A stretch of 64,000 nt of DNA, taken from assembly GCA_028716365.1 (NCBI GenBank), contig JAQUPZ010000001.1:1089393-1153392 (forward strand), read 5' to 3'. Position numbers and translations under genes: made by a program. Positions 43,478-52,400 of this stretch are shown piece after piece. How positions within the stretch are numbered: position 1 is the stretch's first letter; the number at the start of each line of letters is the position of its first letter. The notes below the pieces were generated by a model. That model saw only the letters and a program-made list of their open reading frames with translations, was not told where the DNA came from and did not search any database. Source of the stretch: Kiritimatiellia bacterium. GTDB taxonomy: Bacteria > Verrucomicrobiota > Kiritimatiellia > UBA8416 > YA12-FULL-48-11.

Positions 43478-46240
43478 ATGAATAAAAACTGCCAGATAGC
43501 GATTTGTATTGGATTGCTGGTGCCAGGTTCTTGGGCGGCAGATGTGCCTGTAACGATGGTGATTCCGCCGTTGCCAAAGGAAAACAGGCCATTGGCAGAA
43601 CGTTTTGCCGAGCCACCGCCGTCAGCACGGATTTTAAAAATTATCCATGCGCAGCCGGATAAGCCGGCGGCACAGGACAAAATGTTGCAACGTTTGGCGG
43701 AACAGGGATTCGGCGGCTTTGCCGGTAACGTGGCCTTTCATGGCTATGTTGATGATGAAACCAAGTGGCCTCCCTTTCTGCGTGGTGTTAAAATGGCCAG
43801 AGAAGCTGGCATGGCTATCTGGCTTTATGATGAGTGCGGGTATCCCTCCGGCAGTGCGCGTGATCTCACTCTGCGCGGCCATCCCGAATGGGCGGCCCGC
43901 GGCCTGTTAGTTGCTGAGACAAATGTTTGCGGTGGTGCTGTCTCACTGGTACTGCCGCCCGGTAAGCTGGTATTGGCTGCGGCGTTACCGAAACGGAATG
44001 GAATTATTAATCTGACCGAGACGAAGGATATTGCTGCATCTGTAATCGATGGCAAAGTAACATGGCAGGCGCCGGAAGGTGAATGGTTCGTAGTCGCAAT
44101 GACCGATGACCTCATCTATGAAGGTACTCATGCAGCTGTCAGTTTGGCTTTCAAGAAGCCATGTGTTGACCTGCTGACGCCGGAGCCGACCACGCGGTTT
44201 CTGGAGGTTACCCATGACCGGTATGCCGGGAAGCTGGATAAGAATCTCGGAAAATATTTTACAGCAACATTCACCGATGAGCCATCACTGCAGAACCTCT
44301 GGTTACGTCCGATGCCGTATCGTGTTCTTCCGTGGTCTCTGACAATCGAACGGGAATTCAAGAAGCGTTATGGCAGGGACCTGCGCCCCCTGTTGCCTGC
44401 ACTGGTTACTGAGGCAGGTTCGGCCGGCGCAAAAGTCCGTTATGATTTCTGGAATATGGTGGGTGATCTTGTCGCCGAAAATTATTTTGGTCAGATCCAG
44501 ACATGGTGTCGAAAACACGGCCTGGCTTCGGGCGGGCACCTGCTGATGGAGGAAAACATGGTTGGCCATGTGCCGCTTTACGGTGATTTTTTTCGCTGTG
44601 CCCGGCGTCTGGACGCACCCAGCATAGACTGTCTTACCAGCCTGCCGTCACATGTACCCTGGCACATTGCCAGAATGATCAGCAGTATTGCAGATTTGGA
44701 AAAACATTCTGTCACAATGTGTGAAGTCTCGGATCACAGCCAGCGTTACCGGCCGGAGGGTGATAAGCGTCCCATTTATAATGTAACGGAAGATGAAATC
44801 CGCGGCACTTGTAACCGGTTACTGTGGGGCGGTATCAATACTCTCACGAGTTATTATGCTTTCAGAGATTTGAGTGACGATCAGTTACGGCGGCTCAACC
44901 GGCAAATTGGCCGTTGTTCGACCATGATGGCAGGTGGTCACCAGGTTGCCGGTATAGCGGTACTTTATCCGATAGAAAGTATCTGGCCAAAATTTATTCC
45001 TGCATATCATGGCGCGACAAGTGAACCAGCTGCCCGTCGAATCGAAAATATATTTGATGGTGTTGGTTCGGCCTTGTACGGTGCCAATCACGATCTTACT
45101 TATGTGGATGCCCGTGCTCTGTGTGATGCCCAGGTCAAGGGAGATATGTTGAAACACGGCGATCTGCGCTGGCGTGTCCTGATACTGCCTGCGACTGATA
45201 CACTGCCGCTGAAGGCATGGGAGACTATCTCAAAGTTCTGGCGAAAAGGCGGCGTTGTGATAGCGATCGGTGGCATGCCGGCTAATAGCGAAAAGGAATG
45301 GCCTTCATTGCGTGTGCAGACAATCGGACGTGAATTGTTTGGCACCGGTGAAATACCTTGTGTGATTACCAACAAGGGCGGAGGTGCCAGTATATTCCTG
45401 CCTAACAGCATGATGGCGCTCATGCCGCAGATGATTGATTCATTAGTCGAGCGCGACGCGACAAGCGCGGACCCGAAGGCACCTGTGAAAATCACGCGCC
45501 GGCGTATTGACAAACACGATGTATACCTTGTTATCAATGACAGCGCAGAAGCGTGGAACGGTGATATCCGTTTCTGTGGACAGGGAGTGAGTGAGCGGTG
45601 GGATCCGGTAACTGGAGTAATGACACCTGTTGCGGATGGAAAGAATGTGCCTGTCCATCTTGGTCCTTACGGTGCAATGTTCTTTCGTGTGAAAGAAATT
45701 GCTGCAGCTGAACGACACAAGGGACCTGTTCCCAATCTGGAAATGACTTGTGAACCATTACCGGAAGCAAAAGTGACCGTGGTTCAGGGAAAATACGTGC
45801 GGTCCGATTTAACCGGCGACAATGCGGCTGGTTGGTGTGCGGTCGCAACATTGAAGAAGGGAAAAGTGGATACATATCTTTTCATGAGTTTCAATTTTTC
45901 TGAACCACTAAAGCTGGAGGACAGCGTTGGCCTGGTAATTGATTCATCGGTCCCTGCTGGACAACGTACACCGGCAGAGATGCTGGTTTTTGCTCATACA
46001 AAAAACGGTGGTGACTACATTGCCGGAACCGGACGTTATCTCAATGTGTCGGGTACGAACCGCGCATATGTGATTTTCAGCCAGTTTAAACCCTTTAACG
46101 ATATCTCTATGAAGGGGCCACTGGATCTTTCGCAGGTTACCGCAATCCGTGTAGGTTGGGGCGGTTATCTTGGTGCCGAAGGCGAAAATATCGTATTAAC
46201 GGTCAAAACCCCTCAACGTTTCATCTGTGGCCAGCAGTAA
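43478..46240 (+). CDS. Exported glycosidase-like protein (GH106/alpha-L-rhamnosidase-like)
   Basis: A 920-residue exported protein with a short signal peptide (ending GSWAAD). The N-terminal half looks like a TIM barrel (GFGGFAGNVAFHGYVDDETKW, AIWLYDECGYPSG, TATFTDEPSL, a Glu-rich HLLMEENMVGH), and the second half has a GINTLTSYYAF strand, a Rossmann-like segment (VLILPATDTLP) and a beta C-terminus. This outline resembles large GH106-type rhamnosidases and related planctomycete enzymes; activity is a guess. A good ribosome-binding site is missing before the ATG, so it may depend on upstream translation. It follows the truncated Tat leader. Confidence 0.6.
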   Translation: MNKNCQIAICIGLLVPGSWAADVPVTMVIPPLPKENRPLAERFAEPPPSARILKIIHAQPDKPAAQDKMLQRLAEQGFGGFAGNVAFHGYVDDETKWPPFLRGVKMAREAGMAIWLYDECGYPSGSARDLTLRGHPEWAARGLLVAETNVCGGAVSLVLPPGKLVLAAALPKRNGIINLTETKDIAASVIDGKVTWQAPEGEWFVVAMTDDLIYEGTHAAVSLAFKKPCVDLLTPEPTTRFLEVTHDRYAGKLDKNLGKYFTATFTDEPSLQNLWLRPMPYRVLPWSLTIEREFKKRYGRDLRPLLPALVTEAGSAGAKVRYDFWNMVGDLVAENYFGQIQTWCRKHGLASGGHLLMEENMVGHVPLYGDFFRCARRLDAPSIDCLTSLPSHVPWHIARMISSIADLEKHSVTMCEVSDHSQRYRPEGDKRPIYNVTEDEIRGTCNRLLWGGINTLTSYYAFRDLSDDQLRRLNRQIGRCSTMMAGGHQVAGIAVLYPIESIWPKFIPAYHGATSEPAARRIENIFDGVGSALYGANHDLTYVDARALCDAQVKGDMLKHGDLRWRVLILPATDTLPLKAWETISKFWRKGGVVIAIGGMPANSEKEWPSLRVQTIGRELFGTGEIPCVITNKGGGASIFLPNSMMALMPQMIDSLVERDATSADPKAPVKITRRRIDKHDVYLVINDSAEAWNGDIRFCGQGVSERWDPVTGVMTPVADGKNVPVHLGPYGAMFFRVKEIAAAERHKGPVPNLEMTCEPLPEAKVTVVQGKYVRSDLTGDNAAGWCAVATLKKGKVDTYLFMSFNFSEPLKLEDSVGLVIDSSVPAGQRTPAEMLVFAHTKNGGDYIAGTGRYLNVSGTNRAYVIFSQFKPFNDISMKGPLDLSQVTAIRVGWGGYLGAEGENIVLTVKTPQRFICGQQ

Positions 46241-46251
46241 GTGGTGTAAGG

Positions 46252-46290
46252 AAGACCTGTAAAAAATGTTTATCTTGCAGGTTCTTTTAC
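46252..46290 (+). terminator. Possible intrinsic terminator
   Basis: AAGACCTG (46252-46259) pairs with CAGGTTCTT (46278-46286) with one bulged base, around an AT-rich loop, with T-rich sequence within and after. It sits between the converging glycosidase-like and reductase genes. The stem is short. Confidence 0.4.
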
Positions 46291-46868
46291 TTGGCAGCAA
46301 GTTGATGCCCGAGCTCTAGCGCCTTACGCATGAGGGCCTTGTTCTTGCGTATTGAACCTGCACCGGTACTACCATATACCATGCCTGTAATCGGCGCTTT
46401 GATGTACGCAAATGCATCCTGAAATGCGCGTATTGCATTTATACATCCGGAGTCAAGCAGGTCGTCTCCGCCGAACGTAAATGCGAGACCAATCCGTTTT
46501 CCGGCGAAGCGATGCCCGCCATCCGGTGTGACAAACGCGTAGAATCTGTCCATGACCTGTTTAAGCTGGGCTGACATTGTGAACCAGTAGATTGGGCATG
46601 CAAAAACAATGGCATCAGCTTCCAGTGTTGCTTTGTATATTTCGTCCATATCATCGTCTATCACGCAACCCTTTGCCTTGGGTTCCTGACAGCTCTGACA
46701 TGCGTTACAGGATGCAATATTCAGATTCTGGAGGAAGAATTTTTCCACCTTTGCTCCGGCCGTAACGGCTCCGCGGGCGATTTCATCGGCCAGTATTACA
46801 GTATTGCCTTTTGCATTCGGACTGCCCTGTAGGATAACAATTTTTGTTTTATTGGATACACGTTTCAT
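46287..46868 (-). CDS. Flavodoxin-fold NAD(P)H:FMN reductase, iron-sulfur flavoprotein type
   Basis: A 193-residue protein of the NADPH-dependent FMN reductase family. It has the FMN phosphate loop QGSPNAKGNT, the CNACQSCQ cysteine cluster (about residue 55) that relatives use for an Fe-S cluster, CPIYWFTMSAQLKQVMDRF, and a flavodoxin-like C-terminus. The Cys spacing C-x2-C-x2-C-x7-C fits the ISF type. Electron donor and acceptor are unknown. AGGAAAGG precedes the ATG at 46868. Confidence 0.85.
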   Translation of the reverse strand: MKRVSNKTKIVILQGSPNAKGNTVILADEIARGAVTAGAKVEKFFLQNLNIASCNACQSCQEPKAKGCVIDDDMDEIYKATLEADAIVFACPIYWFTMSAQLKQVMDRFYAFVTPDGGHRFAGKRIGLAFTFGGDDLLDSGCINAIRAFQDAFAYIKAPITGMVYGSTGAGSIRKNKALMRKALELGHQLAAK

Positions 46869-47018
46869 AAGTCGGCCTTTCCTTTGCTGAACAATCATTG
46901 ATAGAACGCGATGAAGAGAATTCTAAATGATAATAAAATCAGGAACAAGAATGGAATAAAAGTATATTACTATATTTTCCGGAAGAATGACCTGTCTCTT
47001 GGCTTGCCGCAGGGAACT

Positions 47019-47399
47019 TCACGCAGTTACGGCGTAGTGGGTGTATTCGCCTGAATGGGAATAGAATTCCACATTACGTTGAACCTGCTCGATGCTCACA
47101 GGTTTGGTCAGGTAACCTGAAATTCCCAGTTTGAACATCTGAAGAAGTATGGCCTTGGTCAGATTTCCGGTGAAAAGAAGGGCGATGGTTTTCCGCGGAA
47201 GTTTTACGTTCTTCATGAACCATAGTCCATCGTGATCCGGTATATCATAATCAACAAACACAAGATCATATTCCTTTTGCTTTAAAAGCTCGACAGCAGA
47301 TTCGGCGCTGGTTATACCGTCCACGGTATGGTTGGGCTGGAGTATTTCCTTCAGCATTTTAATTATACTGAGATCATCATCGAGAACGAGTATTTTCAT
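47019..47399 (-). CDS. Single-domain response regulator (CheY-like)
   Basis: A 126-residue receiver without an output domain. The acidic cluster LDDD near the N-terminus, the phosphorylation site Asp in FVDYDIP (about residue 51), the Thr in FTGN and the Lys in LTKPVS are all in place. No histidine kinase is encoded nearby, so the partner is elsewhere. It may act by protein contact. The gene is isolated, with 151 bp to the reductase gene and 357 bp of AT-rich sequence upstream. Confidence 0.9.
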   Translation of the reverse strand: MKILVLDDDLSIIKMLKEILQPNHTVDGITSAESAVELLKQKEYDLVFVDYDIPDHDGLWFMKNVKLPRKTIALLFTGNLTKAILLQMFKLGISGYLTKPVSIEQVQRNVEFYSHSGEYTHYAVTA

Positions 47400-47756
47400 G
47401 ACTTAATCCACCTTCTTATCTGGTTTCATGAATAATTTAAGCATCGGTTATGCCAATTCATTTATTATTTATTCGGCAATATGGCGGGGGAAACGAATAT
47501 AATTGTAGTAAATGCATGGAAATGAGGAAGATACGTTTTAAATATGTTATTTTAATTTAATAAACTATTACTTATTTGACTCGCAATTCTGACACTTTAG
47601 GCTTGGAACAGGATTTTACAGCAAGCATGGGTTACCCTTCTTGATTTCCCCGGACATTCGGGATACTTTAACGGCTCCATGGGAGGTTTTCGGGTTCATA
47701 GTGAAAAATCCAGACGTTGATTGAGAAGGAAACCTTGGCTATAAAAATTTATTCGA
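47400..47756. other. AT-rich intergenic region
   Basis: This 357-bp gap separates the divergent receiver and transporter genes. It is AT-rich around 47520-47575, as expected for promoter DNA. I see no convincing promoter pair, RNA fold or small ORF. Confidence 0.5.
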
Positions 47757-49070
47757 ATGAGTAATCAGGATAAAAATCTTCCCGAGTTTCGCCCTGTCAG
47801 GAATCTGCGCTGGTGGATAGGGGGTATGCTGTTCGCATCGACAATTATCAATTATATAGACCGGCAGACCCTGTCAACTCTCGCTCCCTTTTTGAAAAAG
47901 GAATATCACTGGACCAATGAAGATTATGCATTAATAGTAATTTCTTTCCGCATAGCCTATGCGATTGGACAAACCGCGCTTGGACGGTTGATGGACAGGA
48001 TAGGAACACGTATTGGTCTGACGATCACAGTTACGTGGTATTCAATAGTGGCCATGCTGACATCATTTGCCTGTGGTTTACGTTCTTTCGCGTTTTTCAG
48101 GTTTCTTCTGGGATTTGGTGAATCAGCCAATTGGCCCGCGGCAACGAAGGCTGTGTCCGAATGGTTCCCGAAACGTGAACGCGGGTGGGCTGTTGCGTTG
48201 TTTGACAGCGGTTCGTCGATCGGCGCTGCCATAGCGCCGGCGATTGTAATTGGCCTCTATACTTATTTGGGAAACTGGCGGCCGATATTCATTTTGACGG
48301 GCCTTTTGGGGTTTGTCTGGCTCTTTTTCTGGCGTAAATTCTATCAAACGCCTGAACAGCATCCCCGGATCAGCAAAGAAGAACGCGAAATGATCCTGAA
48401 TGATAAAAAAGAAGATGCGTATGCGGGATCAGAAGTTATAGACCGGCCGGGATTGATGGAATTACTTAAACTGCCGCAAACCTGGGGCGTTATTATTGCC
48501 CGTGCATTCACTGACCCTGTCTGGTTTTTTATTGCTGATTGGTTTATGATTTATCTGGTGTCGAAAGGATTCAGTCCGGAAAATACTCTTATTGCTTTCT
48601 GGATTCCTTTCGCGGCATGTGATCTTGGAAATTTTACGGGTGGAGGTGTGTCAAGCTGGCTGATCAGGCGGGGATGGCCCATAGGAAGAGCGCGTAAAGC
48701 AGTGATCATTTTTGGAGCGATCGGCATGACGATGTTGATCCCTACAATTTATATGTCCAGTCTTTTCGCTATTGCAGGTCTCTTCGCCATTTCGACTTTT
48801 GCCTATGCCACTTTTTGTACAATGGCGCTTGTCTTTCCGTCGGATATTTTCCACAGCAATTCCGTTGCATCTGTCAGCGGCATAAGCGGTACAGCTGCCG
48901 GAATACTTACAATAATTTCCACGTATCTTGTAGGCTGGGTATCGGACAGGTATTCGTTTGCTCCCATTTTGATCGTTGCGAGCATCATTCCGCTGGTGGG
49001 GGCTTTGCTGGTTCTTATGCTGGTCCGGAACACAAAATTAAGCGGCAAAGGAATCCTCCGGAAGATTTGA
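47757..49070 (+). CDS. MFS transporter, anion:cation symporter (hexuronate-type) family
   Basis: A 437-residue, 12-helix permease. The N-terminal YIDRQTLSTLAPFLKKEY, GRLMDRIGTRIG loop between helices 2 and 3, RFLLGFGESANWPAATKAVSEWFP and GSSIGAAIAPAIV match the ACS family that includes ExuT for glucuronate and galacturonate. The substrate is thus probably a sugar acid or another organic anion. The gene stands alone, within a region devoted to polysaccharide breakdown. Confidence 0.9.
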   Translation: MSNQDKNLPEFRPVRNLRWWIGGMLFASTIINYIDRQTLSTLAPFLKKEYHWTNEDYALIVISFRIAYAIGQTALGRLMDRIGTRIGLTITVTWYSIVAMLTSFACGLRSFAFFRFLLGFGESANWPAATKAVSEWFPKRERGWAVALFDSGSSIGAAIAPAIVIGLYTYLGNWRPIFILTGLLGFVWLFFWRKFYQTPEQHPRISKEEREMILNDKKEDAYAGSEVIDRPGLMELLKLPQTWGVIIARAFTDPVWFFIADWFMIYLVSKGFSPENTLIAFWIPFAACDLGNFTGGGVSSWLIRRGWPIGRARKAVIIFGAIGMTMLIPTIYMSSLFAIAGLFAISTFAYATFCTMALVFPSDIFHSNSVASVSGISGTAAGILTIISTYLVGWVSDRYSFAPILIVASIIPLVGALLVLMLVRNTKLSGKGILRKI

Positions 49071-49317
49071 AGATAGGTCTGGCGATTAGGCATAAGATTT
49101 AAATTTATAAAGTAACATCAAAACGCATACGAAAATTTTACGTGTAGTACGGCATTTCATATCTTTACCGTTGACTTCTGATCTGCACTGTTGCCAATAT
49201 TCTCCAAAAGGTCGCAAGATTCGGTCTTTGAATGGGTTATTGGGATGTTAATTTAATTGGCATGTTGCCAGTGTGTGGGTCGTGGTATGGCGGCATTGTG
49301 CGTGGAAACCTTTCTAT

Positions 49318-50826
49318 ATGAAACGACTGTTTCGCCGTAGAACTATAACGGATCTGCAATTTGAAGCGCACAATGACCAGAAACTGCACCGTGTACTTGG
49401 ACCACTCAACCTGACCATGCTCGGTATCGGCGCTATCGTCGGCACTGGTATTTTTGTTCTTACTGGTACTGTGGCGGCGCAGAATTCCGGTCCCGCTGTT
49501 GTACTTTCATTTTTGCTGGCAGGGATTGCATCGGTCTTTGCTGCACTATGTTACAGTGAGTTCGCGGCATTGGTACCGGTTTCGGGAAGTGCGTATACCT
49601 ATGCCTATGCAACGCTGGGCGAAATCTTTGCGTGGATCATCGGGTGGGACCTGATTCTCGAATATGCGGTGGGTGCAATTACTGTTGCGATCGGATGGTC
49701 AGGTTACGTGGTCTCGTTTTGTAGCAGTATCGGGATTCATATCCCGCCGGAATTGTCGTCAGCACGCGGTACGTTTGTGACGCTGGCGGATGGTACACAA
49801 ATGGCTGCCATCTTCAATCTGCCGGCGATTGTAATTGTCTTTATCGTCACAACGCTCCTCGTTGTTGGGATAAAAGAATCGGCGGCGTTTAACAACGTCA
49901 TCGTTTTTGTGAAACTGGCAGTTGTATTGTTGTTCATCGTATGTGCGGCTTCGGCCATCAAGACGGCCAACTGGCACCCGTTCATTCCGGTGAACCTTGG
50001 CAAGTTCGGTCAATTCGGCTGGAGCGGTATTACGATGGGGGCGGGTGTGGTATTTTTCGCCTACATTGGTTTTGATGCAGTGAGTACTGCAGCGCAGGAA
50101 GCAAAAAATCCACAACGCGATATGCCGATAGGGATCATAAGTTCGCTGCTGATCTGTACCGTGTTGTACATTCTTGTGTCAGCCATCGCAACCGGTGTCA
50201 TGCCTTACAGCGAACTTGACGTACCGGACCCGATTGCCAAGGTAGCTGACCACGCAGGCATGGGCCTCAAAGTCGGTGGTGTGAGCCTGATGGCGCTGTT
50301 GATCAAGTTTGGAGCGATAGCGGGTCTGTCTTCGGTGATCCTTGTCATGCTTCTCGGGCAGTCGCGGGTCTTTTACAGCATGTCGCGCGATGGCCTGCTG
50401 CCTCCGGTCATCTGCCAGGTCCATCCGCGTTTCAAGACACCATGGATTACATCGATTTTAACTGGAGCGGGTGTGGCGTTTTTTGCGGCGTTGTTGCCGG
50501 TACGCGAGGCCGGGAGTCTGTGTTCGATAGGTACATTACTCGCTTTTGCCATCGTATGCACCAGCGTACTTGTCCTGCGCATCCGGGAGCCGCATCACAA
50601 GCGCGCCTTTGTAACACCGTTTGTTTGGTTTGTCGCACCTGCCGGCACGCTTTCGGCTCTGGTACTCATGGCCTCATTACCGTGGCCAACCTGGAGACGT
50701 CTGATCGTCTGGTTCCTTATCGGCATGATCATGTATGTCGTATACAGTCGCAGGCACTCGAAGTTGCACCACGGAATGCTGGCTAAAGCGCATCTTAAAA
50801 ATGAGGGCGGATCAGCGCTTAAATAA
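49318..50826 (+). CDS. APC-superfamily amino-acid permease
   Basis: A 502-residue, 12-14-helix permease of the cationic amino acid transporter (CAT) type. Diagnostic parts are LGPLNLTMLGIGAIVGTGIFVLTG in helix 1, PVSGSAYTYAYATLGE, FFAYIGFDAVSTAAQEAKNPQRDMP and GQSRVFYSMSRDGLLP. The substrate is not predictable from sequence. I use the ATG at 49318, where the basic N-terminus typical of the family begins; a start at 49273 adds 15 residues. An intrinsic terminator follows. Confidence 0.92.
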   Translation: MKRLFRRRTITDLQFEAHNDQKLHRVLGPLNLTMLGIGAIVGTGIFVLTGTVAAQNSGPAVVLSFLLAGIASVFAALCYSEFAALVPVSGSAYTYAYATLGEIFAWIIGWDLILEYAVGAITVAIGWSGYVVSFCSSIGIHIPPELSSARGTFVTLADGTQMAAIFNLPAIVIVFIVTTLLVVGIKESAAFNNVIVFVKLAVVLLFIVCAASAIKTANWHPFIPVNLGKFGQFGWSGITMGAGVVFFAYIGFDAVSTAAQEAKNPQRDMPIGIISSLLICTVLYILVSAIATGVMPYSELDVPDPIAKVADHAGMGLKVGGVSLMALLIKFGAIAGLSSVILVMLLGQSRVFYSMSRDGLLPPVICQVHPRFKTPWITSILTGAGVAFFAALLPVREAGSLCSIGTLLAFAIVCTSVLVLRIREPHHKRAFVTPFVWFVAPAGTLSALVLMASLPWPTWRRLIVWFLIGMIMYVVYSRRHSKLHHGMLAKAHLKNEGGSALK

Positions 50827-50859
50827 TCCGCGCAGTCATGTGCTTCGTGCCCGATTAAC

Positions 50860-50886
50860 CTGATTTGTTTGCAAATCCAGTTTTTT
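50860..50886 (+). terminator. Intrinsic terminator of the permease gene
   Basis: CTGATTTG (50860-50867) pairs with CAAATCCAG (50872-50880), one bulged base, around a 4-base loop and is followed by six T. It lies 34 bp after the permease stop. Confidence 0.75.
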
Positions 50887-50949
50887 CTTTGGTATTGACG
50901 GTGATATTAGCGCAGTGTCAGACTCTTAGGATAATAGGGAGACATATTT

Positions 50950-52362
50950 ATGTACTTAATCCAACGTTGGCTGACTGGAATCATACTGGGATTGGGCTTT
51001 GTTGTTTGTGAAACTTCGACTTCGGCTGCTGAATTGACGGCTGGTACTGCTGCAGTCGATATTACGCCTCCTGTGCCATATCGCATGGAGGGATATTTCT
51101 CGGAACGATTGAGCACCGGCATACACGATCCGTTATGGGCAAAAGCGCTGGTGTTTCGCCAGGGAACGGAACAGATGGCACTGGTATTTTGTGATCTGGC
51201 CATGGTTCCTCTCGATGTAACCACGTCTGCCCGTCGTCAGGCCGAACAACAAACAGGTATCCCTGCGGAAAAGATCCTCATCTCGGCCACACACAGTCAT
51301 ACCGGGCCGTTGTTTGCCAGTTCCCTTCGTGAATATATGCACCAGCAGGCTGTTGCAAAAAATGGCAATGATCCTTACGAAAAAGTTGACTATCCAGCCG
51401 AGCTCGCGCGCAAGCTGGCCCAGGCAGTTGCTGATGCCAAAAAGGTTTTGCAACCGGTGAAACTCGAGTCTGGTTTGGCCAGGCAATTGGGACTGTCATT
51501 CAATCGTCGTTTTCACATGAAAGACGGTACTGTTAGATTTAATCCCGGCAAATTGAATCCCGATATCGTTCGCCCAGCCGGGCCGATCGACCCCGATGTT
51601 GGTATCCTCCTTGTTCGTCGGCTAACTGATCGACAGGCGTTGGCCTCGCTTACCGTGTTTGCCCTTCACCTGGATACGACTGGCGGCACGCTCTACAGTG
51701 CCGACTATCCGTATTACCTGGAACAATCGTTGCGACAGTCACTGGGGCAGGGACTGGTGTCATTGTTCGGGAATGGCACTTGCGGTGACATCAATCACAT
51801 CGATGTTTCAACACGCGATACACTCAAGACTCAGCACATTGGTGAAACACTTGCGGCGACAATTAAGGCAAAACTCCCGGAACTGAAAAACATTGATCGG
51901 CCAATGCTGGCTGTACGGACTCAGACAGTTCAACTGCCGTTGCGGCAATATACTCCCGCTGAAATTACATGGGCCAGGGAGGCAATGCATAAAATCGGTA
52001 CAAAAGAGTTGTCGTTCCTTGATCAGGTAAAGGCGTATGAGATCATGAACTTTGTACTGCGTGGACCTGGACCTCTGCCGGCCCTGGTACAGGCGTTCCG
52101 CCTGAGTGATGAAGTGGCGCTGGTTGGTCTGCCGGGTGAGGTCTTTGTGGACATTGGTCTTGCGATAAAAAAAGCTTCACCATTTGTAACCACGATGGTC
52201 GTAGAGTTGTCGCAGGATTGTCCTGACTACGTTCCAACTAAAAAGGCATTTGTAGAAGGCAGTTATGAAACCGTTTGCAGTTGGATTGAGCCGGGCGGTG
52301 GCGAAATGCTGGTCGAGTCAGCAGTTAACCTGTTGAAAGAACTGAAACAGGATATTCGCTGA
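50950..52362 (+). CDS. Exported neutral/alkaline ceramidase-like protein
   Basis: A 470-residue exported protein with a signal peptide (ending TSAAE). It matches the N-terminal domain of the neutral/alkaline non-lysosomal ceramidase family: AAVDITPPVPYRMEGYF, ATHSHTGP with zinc-binding His, FALHLDTTGG, and FGNGTCGDINH. The C-terminal Ig-like domain of true ceramidases is absent, as in many planctomycete and verrucomicrobial relatives whose substrates are unknown. An AGGGAGA box precedes the ATG. The next gene follows after 38 bp. Confidence 0.85.
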   Translation: MYLIQRWLTGIILGLGFVVCETSTSAAELTAGTAAVDITPPVPYRMEGYFSERLSTGIHDPLWAKALVFRQGTEQMALVFCDLAMVPLDVTTSARRQAEQQTGIPAEKILISATHSHTGPLFASSLREYMHQQAVAKNGNDPYEKVDYPAELARKLAQAVADAKKVLQPVKLESGLARQLGLSFNRRFHMKDGTVRFNPGKLNPDIVRPAGPIDPDVGILLVRRLTDRQALASLTVFALHLDTTGGTLYSADYPYYLEQSLRQSLGQGLVSLFGNGTCGDINHIDVSTRDTLKTQHIGETLAATIKAKLPELKNIDRPMLAVRTQTVQLPLRQYTPAEITWAREAMHKIGTKELSFLDQVKAYEIMNFVLRGPGPLPALVQAFRLSDEVALVGLPGEVFVDIGLAIKKASPFVTTMVVELSQDCPDYVPTKKAFVEGSYETVCSWIEPGGGEMLVESAVNLLKELKQDIR

Positions 52363-52400
52363 GTTGTTTCAATAACACGAGAATTGGTGTCTCTGGGAAA